Below, piece after piece: positions 1-7,803 of a DNA stretch of 36,691 nucleotides. Both the position numbers and the translations under genes were made by a program. Position 1 is the first letter of the stretch, and every line of letters begins with the position of its first letter. Under the pieces are notes generated by a model. It did no database searches, was not told where the DNA came from, and saw only the letters and a program-made list of their open reading frames with translations. The DNA comes from Oscillospiraceae bacterium (GTDB lineage Bacteria; Bacillota; Clostridia; Oscillospirales; CAG-272): assembly GCA_015063695.1 (NCBI GenBank), contig SVTQ01000023.1, forward strand, positions 1-36,691, in the 5' to 3' direction.

Positions 1-52
1 AAGCACAGTAATGTGTTCAGCTGACCGATACTAATAGACCGAGGGCTTGAAC
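1..52 (+). rRNA. 23S ribosomal RNA, 3' end (partial)
   Basis: The first bases match the conserved 3' terminus of bacterial 23S rRNA: a GTGTTCAGCTGACCGATACT segment, then AATAGACCGAGGGCTTGA. The rest of the gene lies before the window. The end near base 52 is set by comparison with known 23S termini and may be off by a few bases. No 5S rRNA follows before the terminator at 208-237. Confidence 0.9.
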
Positions 53-144
53 TGCACATAGCTGTAATCAAGCAACACTAAATTGTTGTGTAATGCTTTC
101 TTCTATTTGGTTTTCAATGGGCTTTCTTATGTGTTTAAATTGTA

Positions 145-183
145 GGTTGCATACAGGCAACCAAATGAAATAGTGTTTCATTT
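145..183 (+). other. Two small hairpins in the rRNA trailer
   Basis: GGTTGC (145-150) pairs with GCAACC (157-162), and AAATGAAA (163-170) pairs perfectly with TTTCATTT (176-183). They lie between the 23S end and the terminator and may serve rRNA processing or termination. The rest of 53-207 holds nothing I recognise, in particular no 5S rRNA or tRNA. Confidence 0.5.
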
Positions 184-207
184 TTCATACCACCCTTCTT
201 TTATATG

Positions 208-237
208 GCACAGCTAAGCTGTGCTATATTTTTTTGC
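208..237 (+). terminator. Rho-independent terminator of the rRNA operon
   Basis: GCACAGC (208-214) pairs with GCTGTGC (218-224) around a three-base loop, followed by TATATTTTTTTG. The strong U-tract and the position behind 23S rRNA mark the likely end of the rRNA transcript. Confidence 0.8.
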
Positions 238-256
238 CAAAAAAACGATATGTTAA

Positions 257-298
257 AAGGGGATGTAAAAAAACTTGTCAGTTTTTTTACATCCCCTT
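257..298. terminator. Long bidirectional hairpin terminator
   Basis: An 18-bp perfect stem: 257-274 pairs with 281-298 around TTGTCA. The outer half is GC-rich (AAGGGGATGT) and the inner half is an A/T tract. It lies between the rRNA operon and the 3' end of the minus-strand lipoprotein gene and can terminate both. A close relative of the sequence lies at 9122-9160 after rpsR. Confidence 0.75.
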
Positions 299-314
299 CT
301 TTGTTTCAACTAAT

Positions 315-1442
315 CTATTCACCCATGTAATAAACGCTGTAGCTGTCTTCTGAAGTGTATGCAATAAGGTTATTCTCGTCGAAGTAAGCTACGTGTTTGA
401 ATTCAGAGGGTATTTCTCTCTTCTTTAATATTGTGCCTTCTTTGAGGTCAAGAAGGTATGCAGTCTGAATTGAGCTCTTTGTATCCATTTTTGAGACAAG
501 AAGAAATTTTCCGCGGTTATGTGTTTCAACGTCAATGGAACAAGCACCGGAGTATGTATATCCCGAAATCGTTTTTTCTACCCCTGTTGTAAGATCAACG
601 GACTGAACTTTTCCTTTTTCCGTGATGTTTAGTGCGTATTTTGTATCATAGAGCCTGAGGCCGAAGCCTGTTTCTTCGTTGTAAGGTGTATACTTATCAG
701 TGGTCATTTTTGACTCACCGTCTCTTACGTTATATACCCACGTTTCAAAATTGCCGTTTTCGTTGGTTTTGGTGAGGATAAGATTATCCGGATCTGCCCA
801 CAGCGCACCGCTGAAGTCAAATACACCTGTGAGCACCTTCATGTCAGAGAGACTCTTTTCGTGAGGTTTGCAAAGATAAACCGTTTCATCTTTGTCACTG
901 ACAAGGAGAAACTTTTTAAAGTCGGGGCTGGGAACAAAATCGCTGATCCAAAGCTCTTCAGCTCCCGTTCCTGCCAGTACGTCACGGATCGAGCAATTTT
1001 TTACATCGTACATAACGGGATAAATATTATATTTCAGCGTATTAAGACAGATAAATATACATCGTTCCTGTTCGCTCGGAACTTTAAGAAAATAAGCGTT
1101 GTTTTCTTCTCCCAGCATATCTGCCGCAACAAGTTTTTTGTTGTGTTCACTGTAAGTGAAACTTATCCTGTAATTCAGACCGCCGTGGGAATAGGTGTCG
1201 TCAAAATAATAATTTTCGATCTCCTTGATACTTCCTTCATCTACAACAATAAATTTGGTTTCTCCTCCGTCTTCGCTTCTGAAGTAACTGTTATCGAAAT
1301 TGTAAATATATTCGTTTACAGTTGTCGGAGGCTGGTCTGAGGTGGAGATCTTTGAGCACCCCGTTGTCATAAGCGTTGCGGTAGCAAGGACTGTTGCCGC
1401 AAGTGCAGAGGTGAGTTTTTTTATAGATATATTGCGCTTCAT
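315..1442 (-). CDS. Putative lipoprotein of unknown function
   Basis: A 375-residue protein I cannot assign to a family. The N-terminus is a typical lipoprotein signal: basic MKRN, a hydrophobic stretch at about residues 10-26, then MTTGC with Cys29 as the likely lipidated residue. The mature part is rich in short beta-strand-like segments with turns such as DPDNL and NENGN, and phrases such as WVYNVRDGES and AYLLDLKEGT that recall beta-propeller blades, so a propeller fold is a guess. It would sit on the outer face of the membrane. A promoter is visible upstream (1474-1502) and the 257-298 hairpin would end the transcript. It is a single gene beside an rRNA operon, with no context to suggest a function. 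Confidence 0.7.
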   Translation of the reverse strand: MKRNISIKKLTSALAATVLATATLMTTGCSKISTSDQPPTTVNEYIYNFDNSYFRSEDGGETKFIVVDEGSIKEIENYYFDDTYSHGGLNYRISFTYSEHNKKLVAADMLGEENNAYFLKVPSEQERCIFICLNTLKYNIYPVMYDVKNCSIRDVLAGTGAEELWISDFVPSPDFKKFLLVSDKDETVYLCKPHEKSLSDMKVLTGVFDFSGALWADPDNLILTKTNENGNFETWVYNVRDGESKMTTDKYTPYNEETGFGLRLYDTKYALNITEKGKVQSVDLTTGVEKTISGYTYSGACSIDVETHNRGKFLLVSKMDTKSSIQTAYLLDLKEGTILKKREIPSEFKHVAYFDENNLIAYTSEDSYSVYYMGE

Positions 1443-1473
1443 CAGTTTATCCTATCTTATTTTTGATATATAT

Positions 1474-1502
1474 ATTTTATCTTATTTTACATATTTTTTC
1501 AA
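1474..1502 (-). promoter_or_regulatory. Promoter of the lipoprotein gene
   Basis: On the minus strand TTGAAA (1502-1497) and TAAAAT (1479-1474) are separated by 17 bases, a good sigma-70/sigma-A match, 32 bases before the start codon. Confidence 0.6.
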
Positions 1503-1602
1503 GTGTTTTTGATAATGTAAGAAAAGTTGAACAATATTAAATTCTGAAATAAAAATACAAGTAATTTTTTTATCAAAACGCACAAAAAATCTGCAAAAGC
1601 TC

Positions 1603-1630
1603 TTGATTTTTGTATGATTTGTTATATAAT
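1603..1630 (+). promoter_or_regulatory. Promoter of the SDR-aldolase-AKR-MocA operon
   Basis: TTGATT (1603-1608) and TATAAT (1625-1630) with a 16-base spacer lie 65 bases before the first start codon. No clear operator repeat was seen next to it. Confidence 0.65.
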
Positions 1631-1694
1631 TGAATTGTGTAATTATGTAATTTTTAATTCGCGGATAATACCCCGCGAAAGAGAGGATAAATTT

Positions 1695-2489
1695 ATGAAC
1701 GTACTTGATATGTTTAAGCTTGACGGCAAGGTTGCTCTCGTTACCGCAGGAGCGGGAAGATACGGAAAACAGATGGTTCTCGCCCTTCTTCAGGCGGGCG
1801 CTGACGTATGGGTTGCATCCAGAAGTCTTGAAAAGAACGAAAAATTTGCAGAAGAGCTCAAGGCTGAAGGCTATGACAAGATCCATGCCGCAGCTTACGA
1901 CCAGGGCGACGAGGCAAGTATTCTTGCCCTTCGCGACAAGATAGTTGCTGAGCACGGCAGATTTGATATTCTTGTAAACAACTCCGTATTCCGTCCCGAC
2001 GGAGATGACGGATGGTATGACGATGCGGAATATTTTGAACAGAGCCTTGCAATTAACGGTACCGGCTTCTTCCTTATTACCAGAGCTTTCGGTAAGATCA
2101 TGGCAGAACAGGGAAGCGGTAGTATCATCAATATCGGCTCCTACATGGGTGACCTCGGTGCAGACGAATATCTCTACGAAGGAATTGAAGGCATGGACGG
2201 TTTCTCCAGCCCCGACTACTTCTTTGTTAAGGGCGGTATGCACAACATGACAAAGCTTATCGCTGGCTTCTACGGCCCCAAGGGTGTTCGCTGTAACTGT
2301 CTGTCTCTCGGCGGTCTGTTCAATCATCAGGATCCCCGCTTCCTTGAAAGATACGAAAAGAAGACTTTCCTCAAGAGAATGGCAAATCAGACCGATATTA
2401 TGGGTATGATAGTTTACCTTGCCTCCGATGCTTCTCAGTATATGACAGGCGCGGTCATTCCTCTTGACGGCGGTTACTCCGCAAAATAA
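1695..2489 (+). CDS. SDR-family oxidoreductase
   Basis: Short-chain dehydrogenase/reductase, 264 residues, expected to oxidise or reduce a sugar or polyol hydroxyl with NAD(P). The nucleotide-binding motif TAGAGRYG is at 17-24, NN at 95-96, the active-site Asn at 121, the catalytic Ser at 149, and YFFVK at 175-179 supplies Tyr175 and Lys179. The C-terminal GAVIPLDGGYS is typical. Ser149 and Tyr175 are 26 residues apart instead of about 13, so there is an insert near the active site. I start at 1695, not the in-frame ATG at 1614, because GAGAGG lies just before 1695 and 1614 lies inside the promoter. It is first in a four-gene operon; the substrate is unknown. Confidence 0.85.
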   Translation: MNVLDMFKLDGKVALVTAGAGRYGKQMVLALLQAGADVWVASRSLEKNEKFAEELKAEGYDKIHAAAYDQGDEASILALRDKIVAEHGRFDILVNNSVFRPDGDDGWYDDAEYFEQSLAINGTGFFLITRAFGKIMAEQGSGSIINIGSYMGDLGADEYLYEGIEGMDGFSSPDYFFVKGGMHNMTKLIAGFYGPKGVRCNCLSLGGLFNHQDPRFLERYEKKTFLKRMANQTDIMGMIVYLASDASQYMTGAVIPLDGGYSAK

Positions 2490-2539
2490 TCTGATTTTTA
2501 TTTGCGGTATATAACGCCGCAGAAAGAGAGTACATATAA

Positions 2540-3319
2540 ATGGAAATGAGAAAAAGTCGTGTTCTCAGACAGATGAGAGCGGGAAAAGTTGCTACCTGCG
2601 TTAAGATAAACCTTTCATGCGTAAGAAACGTTGATATTGCTGCTATGTGCGGTTTTGACTGCGTATGGCTTGACATGGAGCACGTTCCCACGGACCACGC
2701 ATTTGTTGAGAATGCGGTAAGAGCGGCAAAGATCTACGATTGCGACGTTCTGACAAGAGTTGCAAGAGGCTGCTATTCCAATCTTATAAGACCCTTTGAA
2801 GCTGACTCCACGGGCATTATGGTTCCTCATCTTATGAGCCTTGAGGATGCAAAAAAGGTTGTTTACTACACGAAGTTCCATCCCATCGGCAGACGTCCCA
2901 TTGACGGCGGAAACGTGGACGGTGCTTACTGCCTTGTTGATGAATTTGAATACATCAAGACGGCAAACGAAGAAAGATTTGTTATCGTTCAGATAGAAGA
3001 CCCCGAACCTATGGAAGAGCTTGAAGAGATATGCGCTCTGCCGGGACTTGATATGATATTCTTCGGCCCCGCTGACTACAGTCAGGGTATCGGCAGACCT
3101 TATGAATGCGGACATCCCGACGTTATTGAAGCAAAGAAGAGAGTTGCCGAATGTGCGAGACGTCACGGCAAATTTGCAGGTACAGTCGGCTCTCCCGAAA
3201 ACTTCGATGAGCTTATAGATATGGGTTATACCTTTATAAGTACAGGTGCCGACGTATGCGGTCTTTCCGATTATTATACCGGCATTGCCTCCAAGGTAAG
3301 CGGCAAAGACATTAAATAA
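2540..3319 (+). CDS. HpcH/HpaI-type class II aldolase
   Basis: A 259-residue member of the HpcH/HpaI aldolase/citrate lyase family. These metal-dependent enzymes split 2-keto-3-deoxy sugar acids or similar hydroxy-keto acids to pyruvate (or a 2-keto acid) and an aldehyde. The family's key positions are all present: His48 in WLDMEH, Arg73 in LTRV, and metal ligands Glu153 (QIEDPE) and Asp179 (GPADYSQG). Length is normal. The start is fixed by GAAAGAGAG ten bases upstream. It lies 50 bases after the SDR gene and 15 before the aldo/keto reductase, so it is probably the carbon-carbon cleavage step of the operon's pathway. The true substrate cannot be read from the sequence. Confidence 0.85.
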   Translation: MEMRKSRVLRQMRAGKVATCVKINLSCVRNVDIAAMCGFDCVWLDMEHVPTDHAFVENAVRAAKIYDCDVLTRVARGCYSNLIRPFEADSTGIMVPHLMSLEDAKKVVYYTKFHPIGRRPIDGGNVDGAYCLVDEFEYIKTANEERFVIVQIEDPEPMEELEEICALPGLDMIFFGPADYSQGIGRPYECGHPDVIEAKKRVAECARRHGKFAGTVGSPENFDELIDMGYTFISTGADVCGLSDYYTGIASKVSGKDIK

Positions 3320-3334
3320 TTCGGGAGGCACAAA

Positions 3335-4273
3335 ATGAAATATATTAACGTAGCAGGTCACAGACTTTCTGCCATGTCCCTTGGCACTGTTCAGCTGGGT
3401 ATGAATTACGGAATTGCAAACACAGGCGGTCAGCCCGATGAGGCGCAGAGCTTTGATATGCTTGATGCCGCTTTTGAATGCGGAATAACTTCTCTTGATA
3501 CCGCCCGTGCCTACGGGAATTCCGAGGAGGTTATCGGAAAGTATTTTGCAAGCCGCGGCGGAGAGATACCCTTTATTACCACAAAGGTCGTTGATATAGA
3601 GGGAGAAACTGCCGCTGAGATTGAAAGCTCTGTTTTTTCCATAGTTGAGACGTCCCTTGAAAAGCTTGGGCTTACAAAAGTAAACTGCATAATGCTTCAT
3701 GAGTCGAAGGACCTCTTTGAGAGGGGAAAGCATATTGCTTCTGCCATGGAAAACCTTGTGAAGAAGGGATATACGGATATCGTGGGCGCGTCGGTCTATA
3801 CGGCGGCGGAGCTTGGTAAGATGTTTGAGTATGACGTTTACACGGCAACTCAGGTTCCCATGAGCATTTTCGACCAGAGGCTTATCGCCTCGGGTATGAC
3901 GGATACGCTGGCAGAGCGTGGAATTACCGCGTTTGTCAGAAGCGTATTCCTTCAGGGTCTTTTCTTCCTTGATCCCGAAAAGATAACGGATCCGATCCTT
4001 GTGGAATATGCGGTTCCCAAAATAAAGCTTCTCAGAGAGTGCGCCGAAACGGAAGGCATGAGTATTGCAGAGCTTGCTATCTCTTACATGAGAGACGTTA
4101 AGGGCGTTTCAAGCCTTGTTCTCGGTGCTGACACGGCAACGCAGGTGAAGGCTAATGCGGCTTACTTTGAAACGAAGGCAATAAGCGAGAAAACGTCTCA
4201 CCTTATAAAGCAGTCCTTTGCTGACGTTAATATTCCCGAAATTATGAAGGTTCTCTCAAGAGCCAAAAACTGA
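3335..4273 (+). CDS. Aldo/keto reductase
   Basis: A 312-residue aldo/keto reductase, a cytosolic NAD(P)H-dependent TIM barrel. The catalytic tetrad is complete: Asp55 and Tyr60 in LDTARAYGNSEE, Lys84 in ITTKV, and His122 in IMLHES. The opening GTVQLGMNYGIAN resembles AKRs found in carbohydrate gene clusters. A strong GGGAGG lies eight bases before the ATG. In this operon it could reduce the aldehyde released by the neighbouring aldolase or interconvert a keto sugar; that role is inference from position. The 15-base gap to the aldolase gene supports co-transcription. Confidence 0.85.
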   Translation: MKYINVAGHRLSAMSLGTVQLGMNYGIANTGGQPDEAQSFDMLDAAFECGITSLDTARAYGNSEEVIGKYFASRGGEIPFITTKVVDIEGETAAEIESSVFSIVETSLEKLGLTKVNCIMLHESKDLFERGKHIASAMENLVKKGYTDIVGASVYTAAELGKMFEYDVYTATQVPMSIFDQRLIASGMTDTLAERGITAFVRSVFLQGLFFLDPEKITDPILVEYAVPKIKLLRECAETEGMSIAELAISYMRDVKGVSSLVLGADTATQVKANAAYFETKAISEKTSHLIKQSFADVNIPEIMKVLSRAKN

Positions 4274-4298
4274 ATTTATTTTACGAAAGGTATAGATT

Positions 4299-5261
4299 AT
4301 GTTTCCACTTGGTAACAAAGAACTTAAAATAGGTATCCTCGGAATGACAGAGGGTAACGGCCACCCTTATTCATGGAGTGCTATCTTCAACGGCTACAAC
4401 AAGGAATATATGGATCTTTGCGAATTTCCCGTTATTCCTCAGTATCTTTACAAGCAGCCCGAGCACACCTTTGGTATTGAAGGCGCACATATTACTCATA
4501 TCTGCTGCACAGGCTTTGCTGAAAGAGAAATGGCAGAGAAGGTTGCAAAGGCGGCTAATATCCCGAACGTTGTGGATGATCCCCTTGATATGATAGGTGA
4601 AGTTGATGCGGTTATCTGCGCCACTGACGTTGCAGACGAGCACATTGACCGCTGCCGTCCCTTCCTTGAAGCGGGAATTCCCATGTTTATCGACAAGCCC
4701 CTTGTAAACAATGAAGATGACCTTCGCACCTTCGTGCAGTGGAGAAAAGAAGGAAAGATGTTCCTCACGTCCTCCTCCCTGAGATACAGCAAGGAAATGG
4801 AGATATTCCACGAAAATCACTACGAGCTCGGCAGACTTATGTACATCTGTCAGCCTATGCTGAAGAAATATGAGACCTACGGTATCCATGCTCTTGAAAT
4901 GATCTATCCTCTTCTCGGTCAGGGCTTTATTTCCGCACAGAATACAGGTACCTACGAGCAGGCAATGGTTCACCTGAAGCATAAATCCGGATGCTACGTT
5001 GATATCGCTCAGGGTATCGGCATGGCAGGTGCAGGAACTCTTATTATCGGTTCCGCAGGCTCCAGATACGTTGACGACGGCGACACCTTCTACGGCTTCA
5101 AAAAACAGCTTGCAAAGTTCGTTCACTGGCTCAGAACCGGCGAAGAACCTTTCCCCTTCGAAGAGACCGTTGAGCTTATGAAGCTCGTTATCGCAGGTCT
5201 CCGCAGCCGCGAAGAAGGCGCAAGAGAAGTATTCCTTTCCGAAATTGACGTTGAGTATTAA
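4299..5261 (+). CDS. Gfo/Idh/MocA-family oxidoreductase
   Basis: A 320-residue protein with the two-domain layout of the Gfo/Idh/MocA family, which oxidises or reduces sugars and cyclitols with NAD(P). The N-terminal Rossmann segment is KIGILGMTEGNGH, and the family's EKP-type motif is here IDKPL (131-135) with Lys133. The substrate-binding beta-sheet domain follows (GTLIIGSAG). The Rossmann glycine motif is atypical: GMTEGNGH replaces the usual GxGxxG, so cofactor binding may differ. GAAAGG precedes the ATG. It is last in the operon, 25 bases after the AKR gene, and a terminator follows at 5279. Confidence 0.75.
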   Translation: MFPLGNKELKIGILGMTEGNGHPYSWSAIFNGYNKEYMDLCEFPVIPQYLYKQPEHTFGIEGAHITHICCTGFAEREMAEKVAKAANIPNVVDDPLDMIGEVDAVICATDVADEHIDRCRPFLEAGIPMFIDKPLVNNEDDLRTFVQWRKEGKMFLTSSSLRYSKEMEIFHENHYELGRLMYICQPMLKKYETYGIHALEMIYPLLGQGFISAQNTGTYEQAMVHLKHKSGCYVDIAQGIGMAGAGTLIIGSAGSRYVDDGDTFYGFKKQLAKFVHWLRTGEEPFPFEETVELMKLVIAGLRSREEGAREVFLSEIDVEY

Positions 5262-5278
5262 TTAATATGACGAATTAA

Positions 5279-5315
5279 AGGCGAGCTCTCGGGCTCGCCT
5301 CTTTCTTTATCTTTC
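5279..5315 (+). terminator. Terminator of the SDR-aldolase-AKR-MocA operon
   Basis: AGGCGAGC (5279-5286) pairs with GCTCGCCT (5293-5300), followed by CTTTCTTTATCTTTC. It lies 17 bases after the last stop codon. Confidence 0.8.
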
Positions 5316-5325
5316 TTTACGATCT

Positions 5326-5349
5326 GTAGGTGCGAGCATCGCTCGTCCG
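5326..5349. repeat. Dispersed 24-bp palindrome, diverged copy
   Basis: Third copy of the element also found at 6363-6386 and 13118-13141. It differs at four positions. Two of these, C to G in the left arm and G to C in the right arm, compensate each other, so the stem CGAGC/GCTCG is kept. Confidence 0.65.
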
Positions 5350-5368
5350 GTAAGTAACGGCGAAAGAA

Positions 5369-5392
5369 AAAGAACCCGTTGGTGGGTTCTTT
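5369..5392 (-). terminator. Terminator of the glycosyltransferase gene
   Basis: AAAGAACCC (5369-5377) pairs perfectly with GGGTTCTTT (5384-5392). Read on the minus strand the hairpin is followed by a T-rich run, TTCTTTC, and it lies just after the stop codon at 5403. Confidence 0.75.
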
Positions 5393-5402
5393 CCGATATA
5401 TA

Positions 5403-6332
5403 TTATTGGTTGTTTTCGTTATCAAATGTTTTCTCAGACACGATATATCTCGGTCTGCCTTTTATTTCCTCGTAGATCCTTGCGATATAGTAGCCGATGA
5501 TGCCGAGGCTTATCATCATGATACTGCTTGTGAAAAGCATTATTAGAATTACCGTTGTGAAGCCTTCGAGGGCAACGCCCGTGAACTTCTGTACAAGGGC
5601 GATGCAGCCGAGAACGAGGGAAATAATAAAGGTTATAATTCCGAGAAAGGTGATTATCTGAATAGGGAAGGTTGAAAAGGATGTCAGGTTGGAAACTGCG
5701 TATTTGAACAGAGAGAGTGCAGACCATTTTGAGATACCTGCTTCGCGCTCTCTTACGTCAAATTCAACCGACGTCGTCCTGAAGCCTATCCATGAGGAGA
5801 GGGCTCGGAAGAATGCGTATTTTTCACGCATATTGAGAAGAGCGTTTATCGCCTTTCTGTCAAGGAGCTTGAAGTCGGAGGCGTTCTCCATGTCAACCCC
5901 CGCCGCTTTGCCGATAAGCTTATAAAATACTCTTGCCGAGAGGGAGTGGAGCGCACTTTCCTTGCCGCGGTTTGATTTCACGCCTTCGATTATCTCAAAA
6001 CCCTCTTCCCAGAGCTTATACATTTCGGGGATCTTTTCGGGCGGATGCTGAAGATCGCAGTCAATTACCACGGCGCATTCTCCATTTGCCTCGGCAAGGC
6101 CTGCAAGGATGGCGGACTCTTTACCAAAGTTCCTTGAAAAGGAAATTCCTCTTATCTTCCCGTCGGGAGTAGAAGCTTCAAGTATTCTGTTCCAGGTGTT
6201 GTCCTTTGAACCGTCGTCAACGAAGATGAGCTCATGGCAAATGTCTTTTTCATTAAGTATTTTTGTGAGGACCGCGGCGGTCTTATTTATCATGGGCTCT
6301 TCGTTATAGGATGGAATTATTACCGACAGCAT
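5403..6332 (-). CDS. GT2-family membrane glycosyltransferase (GtrB/DPM1-like)
   Basis: A 309-residue family 2 glycosyltransferase of the polyprenyl-phosphate sugar type. It probably moves a sugar from a nucleotide sugar to undecaprenyl phosphate at the inner membrane face. The GT-A domain starts LSVIIPSYNEE, has VDDGS at 38-42 and DCDLQHPP at 91-98 for nucleotide and metal binding, and the acceptor-side ERE and GISKW. Two transmembrane helices follow at about 228-255 and 264-292. The start is ATG 6332, preceded by AAAGGAG. An upstream in-frame ATG at 6389 would add 19 residues translated from a palindromic repeat (VGATIGRPL) and is rejected. It stands alone, so the decorated polymer is unknown. 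Confidence 0.85.
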   Translation of the reverse strand: MLSVIIPSYNEEPMINKTAAVLTKILNEKDICHELIFVDDGSKDNTWNRILEASTPDGKIRGISFSRNFGKESAILAGLAEANGECAVVIDCDLQHPPEKIPEMYKLWEEGFEIIEGVKSNRGKESALHSLSARVFYKLIGKAAGVDMENASDFKLLDRKAINALLNMREKYAFFRALSSWIGFRTTSVEFDVREREAGISKWSALSLFKYAVSNLTSFSTFPIQIITFLGIITFIISLVLGCIALVQKFTGVALEGFTTVILIMLFTSSIMMISLGIIGYYIARIYEEIKGRPRYIVSEKTFDNENNQ

Positions 6333-6362
6333 TGTTTTTCTCCTTTCGGCGGGCGTGTGCAG

Positions 6363-6386
6363 CGGACGACCAATGGTCGCCCCTAC
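6363..6386. repeat. Dispersed 24-bp palindrome, inverted copy
   Basis: Identical over all 24 bases to the reverse complement of 13118-13141. The palindromic core is CGACC, three bases, GGTCG, flanked by a CCCCTAC end. It lies in the leader of the glycosyltransferase gene and, if translated, gives the spurious peptide VGATIGRPL. Confidence 0.85.
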
Positions 6387-6430
6387 CAAGAATTTGTTGA
6401 TTATCAGAGGCCTGTTGTCGTTTTTTGTCC

Positions 6431-6477
6431 GTTATTCGAAATAACTAAATCAAGCGGTATCGAGGTGATACCGCTTG
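6431..6477 (-). terminator. Probable terminator of gap
   Basis: CAAGCGGTATC (6451-6461) pairs with GATACCGCTTG (6467-6477), an 11-bp stem. On the minus strand it is followed by a modest ATTTAGTTATTT tract and a second small palindrome, GTTATT/AATAAC (6431-6445). The plus-strand side also has a T-run, so it may work in both directions. Confidence 0.6.
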
Positions 6478-6504
6478 TTTTGCTTAGTTTTATTCGCTTA
6501 TCAA

Positions 6505-7536
6505 TTAGTTGAGTTCTGCGAAGTACTTGATTGTACGAACCATCTGGCTTGTGTAGGAGTTTTCGTTGTCGTACCAAGAAACTACCTGTACCTGATATGT
6601 GTCGTCGTCGATCTTAGCAACCATTGTCTGTGTTGCATCGAAGAGAGAACCGTAACGCATACCGATAACGTCGGAGGAAACGATGTCTTCTTCGTTGTAA
6701 CCGAAGGATTCGGAAGCAGCAGCCTTCATAGCAGCGTTGATGCCTTCCTTAGTTACGTTTTCGCCCTTAACAACTGCAACGAGGATAGTTGTGGAGCCTG
6801 TGCATGTGGGAACTCTCTGAGCGGAGCCGATGAGCTTGCCGTTGAGTTCGGGAATTACGAGACCGATAGCCTTAGCAGCACCTGTGGAGTTGGGAACGAT
6901 GTTCTGTGCGCCTGCACGTGCTCTTCTGAGGTCGCCCTTTCTGTGAGGACCGTCGAGGATCATCTGGTCGCCTGTGTATGCGTGAACAGTTGTCATGATA
7001 CCGCTCTGGATTGCAGCGTAGTCGTTGAGAGCCTTAGCCATGGGAGCGAGGCAGTTTGTTGTGCAGGAAGCAGCGGAGATGATCGTGTCTTCAGCTGTAA
7101 GTGTGTTTTCGTTTACGCTGTAAACGATCGTCTTGAGGTCGTTGCCTGCGGGAGCAGAGATAACTACCTTCTTAGCGCCTGCGTCGATGTGAGCCTGGCT
7201 CTTATCTTTAGAGCAGTAGAAGCCTGTGCATTCGAGAACAACGTCAACGCCGAGTTCACCCCAAGGACAGTCCTTAGCGTCCTTGCAAGCGTAGATCATG
7301 ATTTCCTTGCCATCAACGATGATGGAGTTTTCTGTGGATTCAACTGTGTGCTTGTTTTCGCCGATGTAGCCGAGGTAAGAACCCTGAGCTGTATCATACT
7401 TGAGAAGGTGAGCGAGCATTTCGGGCTTTGTGAGGTCGTTGATAGCAACTACTTCGTAGCCTTCTGCGCCGAACATCTGACGGAAAGCAAGACGACCGAT
7501 ACGACCGAAACCGTTAATAGCAACTTTTACTGACAT
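6505..7536 (-). CDS. gap: Glyceraldehyde-3-phosphate dehydrogenase, type I (NAD)
   Basis: A 343-residue GAPDH, the glycolytic enzyme making 1,3-bisphosphoglycerate and NADH from glyceraldehyde-3-phosphate. The NAD-binding NGFGRIGR is at 8-15. Asp34 after AIN marks NAD rather than NADP use. The active-site loop SCTTN holds catalytic Cys158, and His185 sits in [10 protein letters not shown]. Length and the closing WYDNENSY segment are typical. TCCGGAGGAAA lies just before the ATG. It has its own promoter and is not joined to pgk or tpi here. A long open frame on the opposite strand is a shadow of its strongly biased codons, in line with high expression. Confidence 0.97.
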   Translation of the reverse strand: MSVKVAINGFGRIGRLAFRQMFGAEGYEVVAINDLTKPEMLAHLLKYDTAQGSYLGYIGENKHTVESTENSIIVDGKEIMIYACKDAKDCPWGELGVDVVLECTGFYCSKDKSQAHIDAGAKKVVISAPAGNDLKTIVYSVNENTLTAEDTIISAASCTTNCLAPMAKALNDYAAIQSGIMTTVHAYTGDQMILDGPHRKGDLRRARAGAQNIVPNSTGAAKAIGLVIPELNGKLIGSAQRVPTCTGSTTILVAVVKGENVTKEGINAAMKAAASESFGYNEEDIVSSDVIGMRYGSLFDATQTMVAKIDDDTYQVQVVSWYDNENSYTSQMVRTIKYFAELN

Positions 7537-7605
7537 GTTTTTTTCCTCCGGAAATGTATATTATTTTTTTTGTATCTGTTTTTGATGGTTGACCCATCAC
7601 GGTTT

Positions 7606-7634
7606 ATTATATACCAAACACGCCAATTATACAA
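7606..7634 (-). promoter_or_regulatory. Promoter of gap
   Basis: On the minus strand TTGTAT (7634-7629) and TATAAT (7611-7606) have a 17-base spacer, giving a leader of about 65 bases. In the 343-base gene-free interval 7537-7879 I see this promoter, an A/T-rich stretch without structure at about 7640-7760, then the rpsF promoter and leader. Confidence 0.6.
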
Positions 7635-7764
7635 GTGAATTTTCCATTTTTTTGAAAGTTTTTGCAAAGTTTATAAAGTTATACAAAAAACACTTGAGTT
7701 TCGGCTCCAAATTATTGAAATAATCAAAAATTATTATTTTAAGCAGAAAAGGGGAGCGTGGCTA

Positions 7765-7793
7765 TTGACATTTATTTTTTTATATGTTATAAT
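7765..7793 (+). promoter_or_regulatory. Perfect consensus promoter of rpsF-ssb-rpsR
   Basis: TTGACA (7765-7770), 17 bases, TATAAT (7788-7793): an exact match to the housekeeping consensus at the optimal spacing. Transcription should start at about 7800, leaving an 80-base leader. Confidence 0.9.
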
Positions 7794-7803
7794 CCCTTGG
7801 TGA

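Noticed and set aside
1614..1694. Upstream in-frame ATG of the SDR gene
   Set aside because: It lies within the promoter between the -35 and -10 boxes and has no ribosome binding site; 1695 has both a good site and the family-typical N-terminus.
2615..3733. A 372-codon minus-strand frame across the aldolase and aldo/keto reductase genes
   Set aside because: It spans two recognised genes on the other strand and their junction, and resembles no family.
6475..7533. A 352-codon open frame opposite gap
   Set aside because: Antisense shadow of gap with the same biased composition and no domain or start signals.
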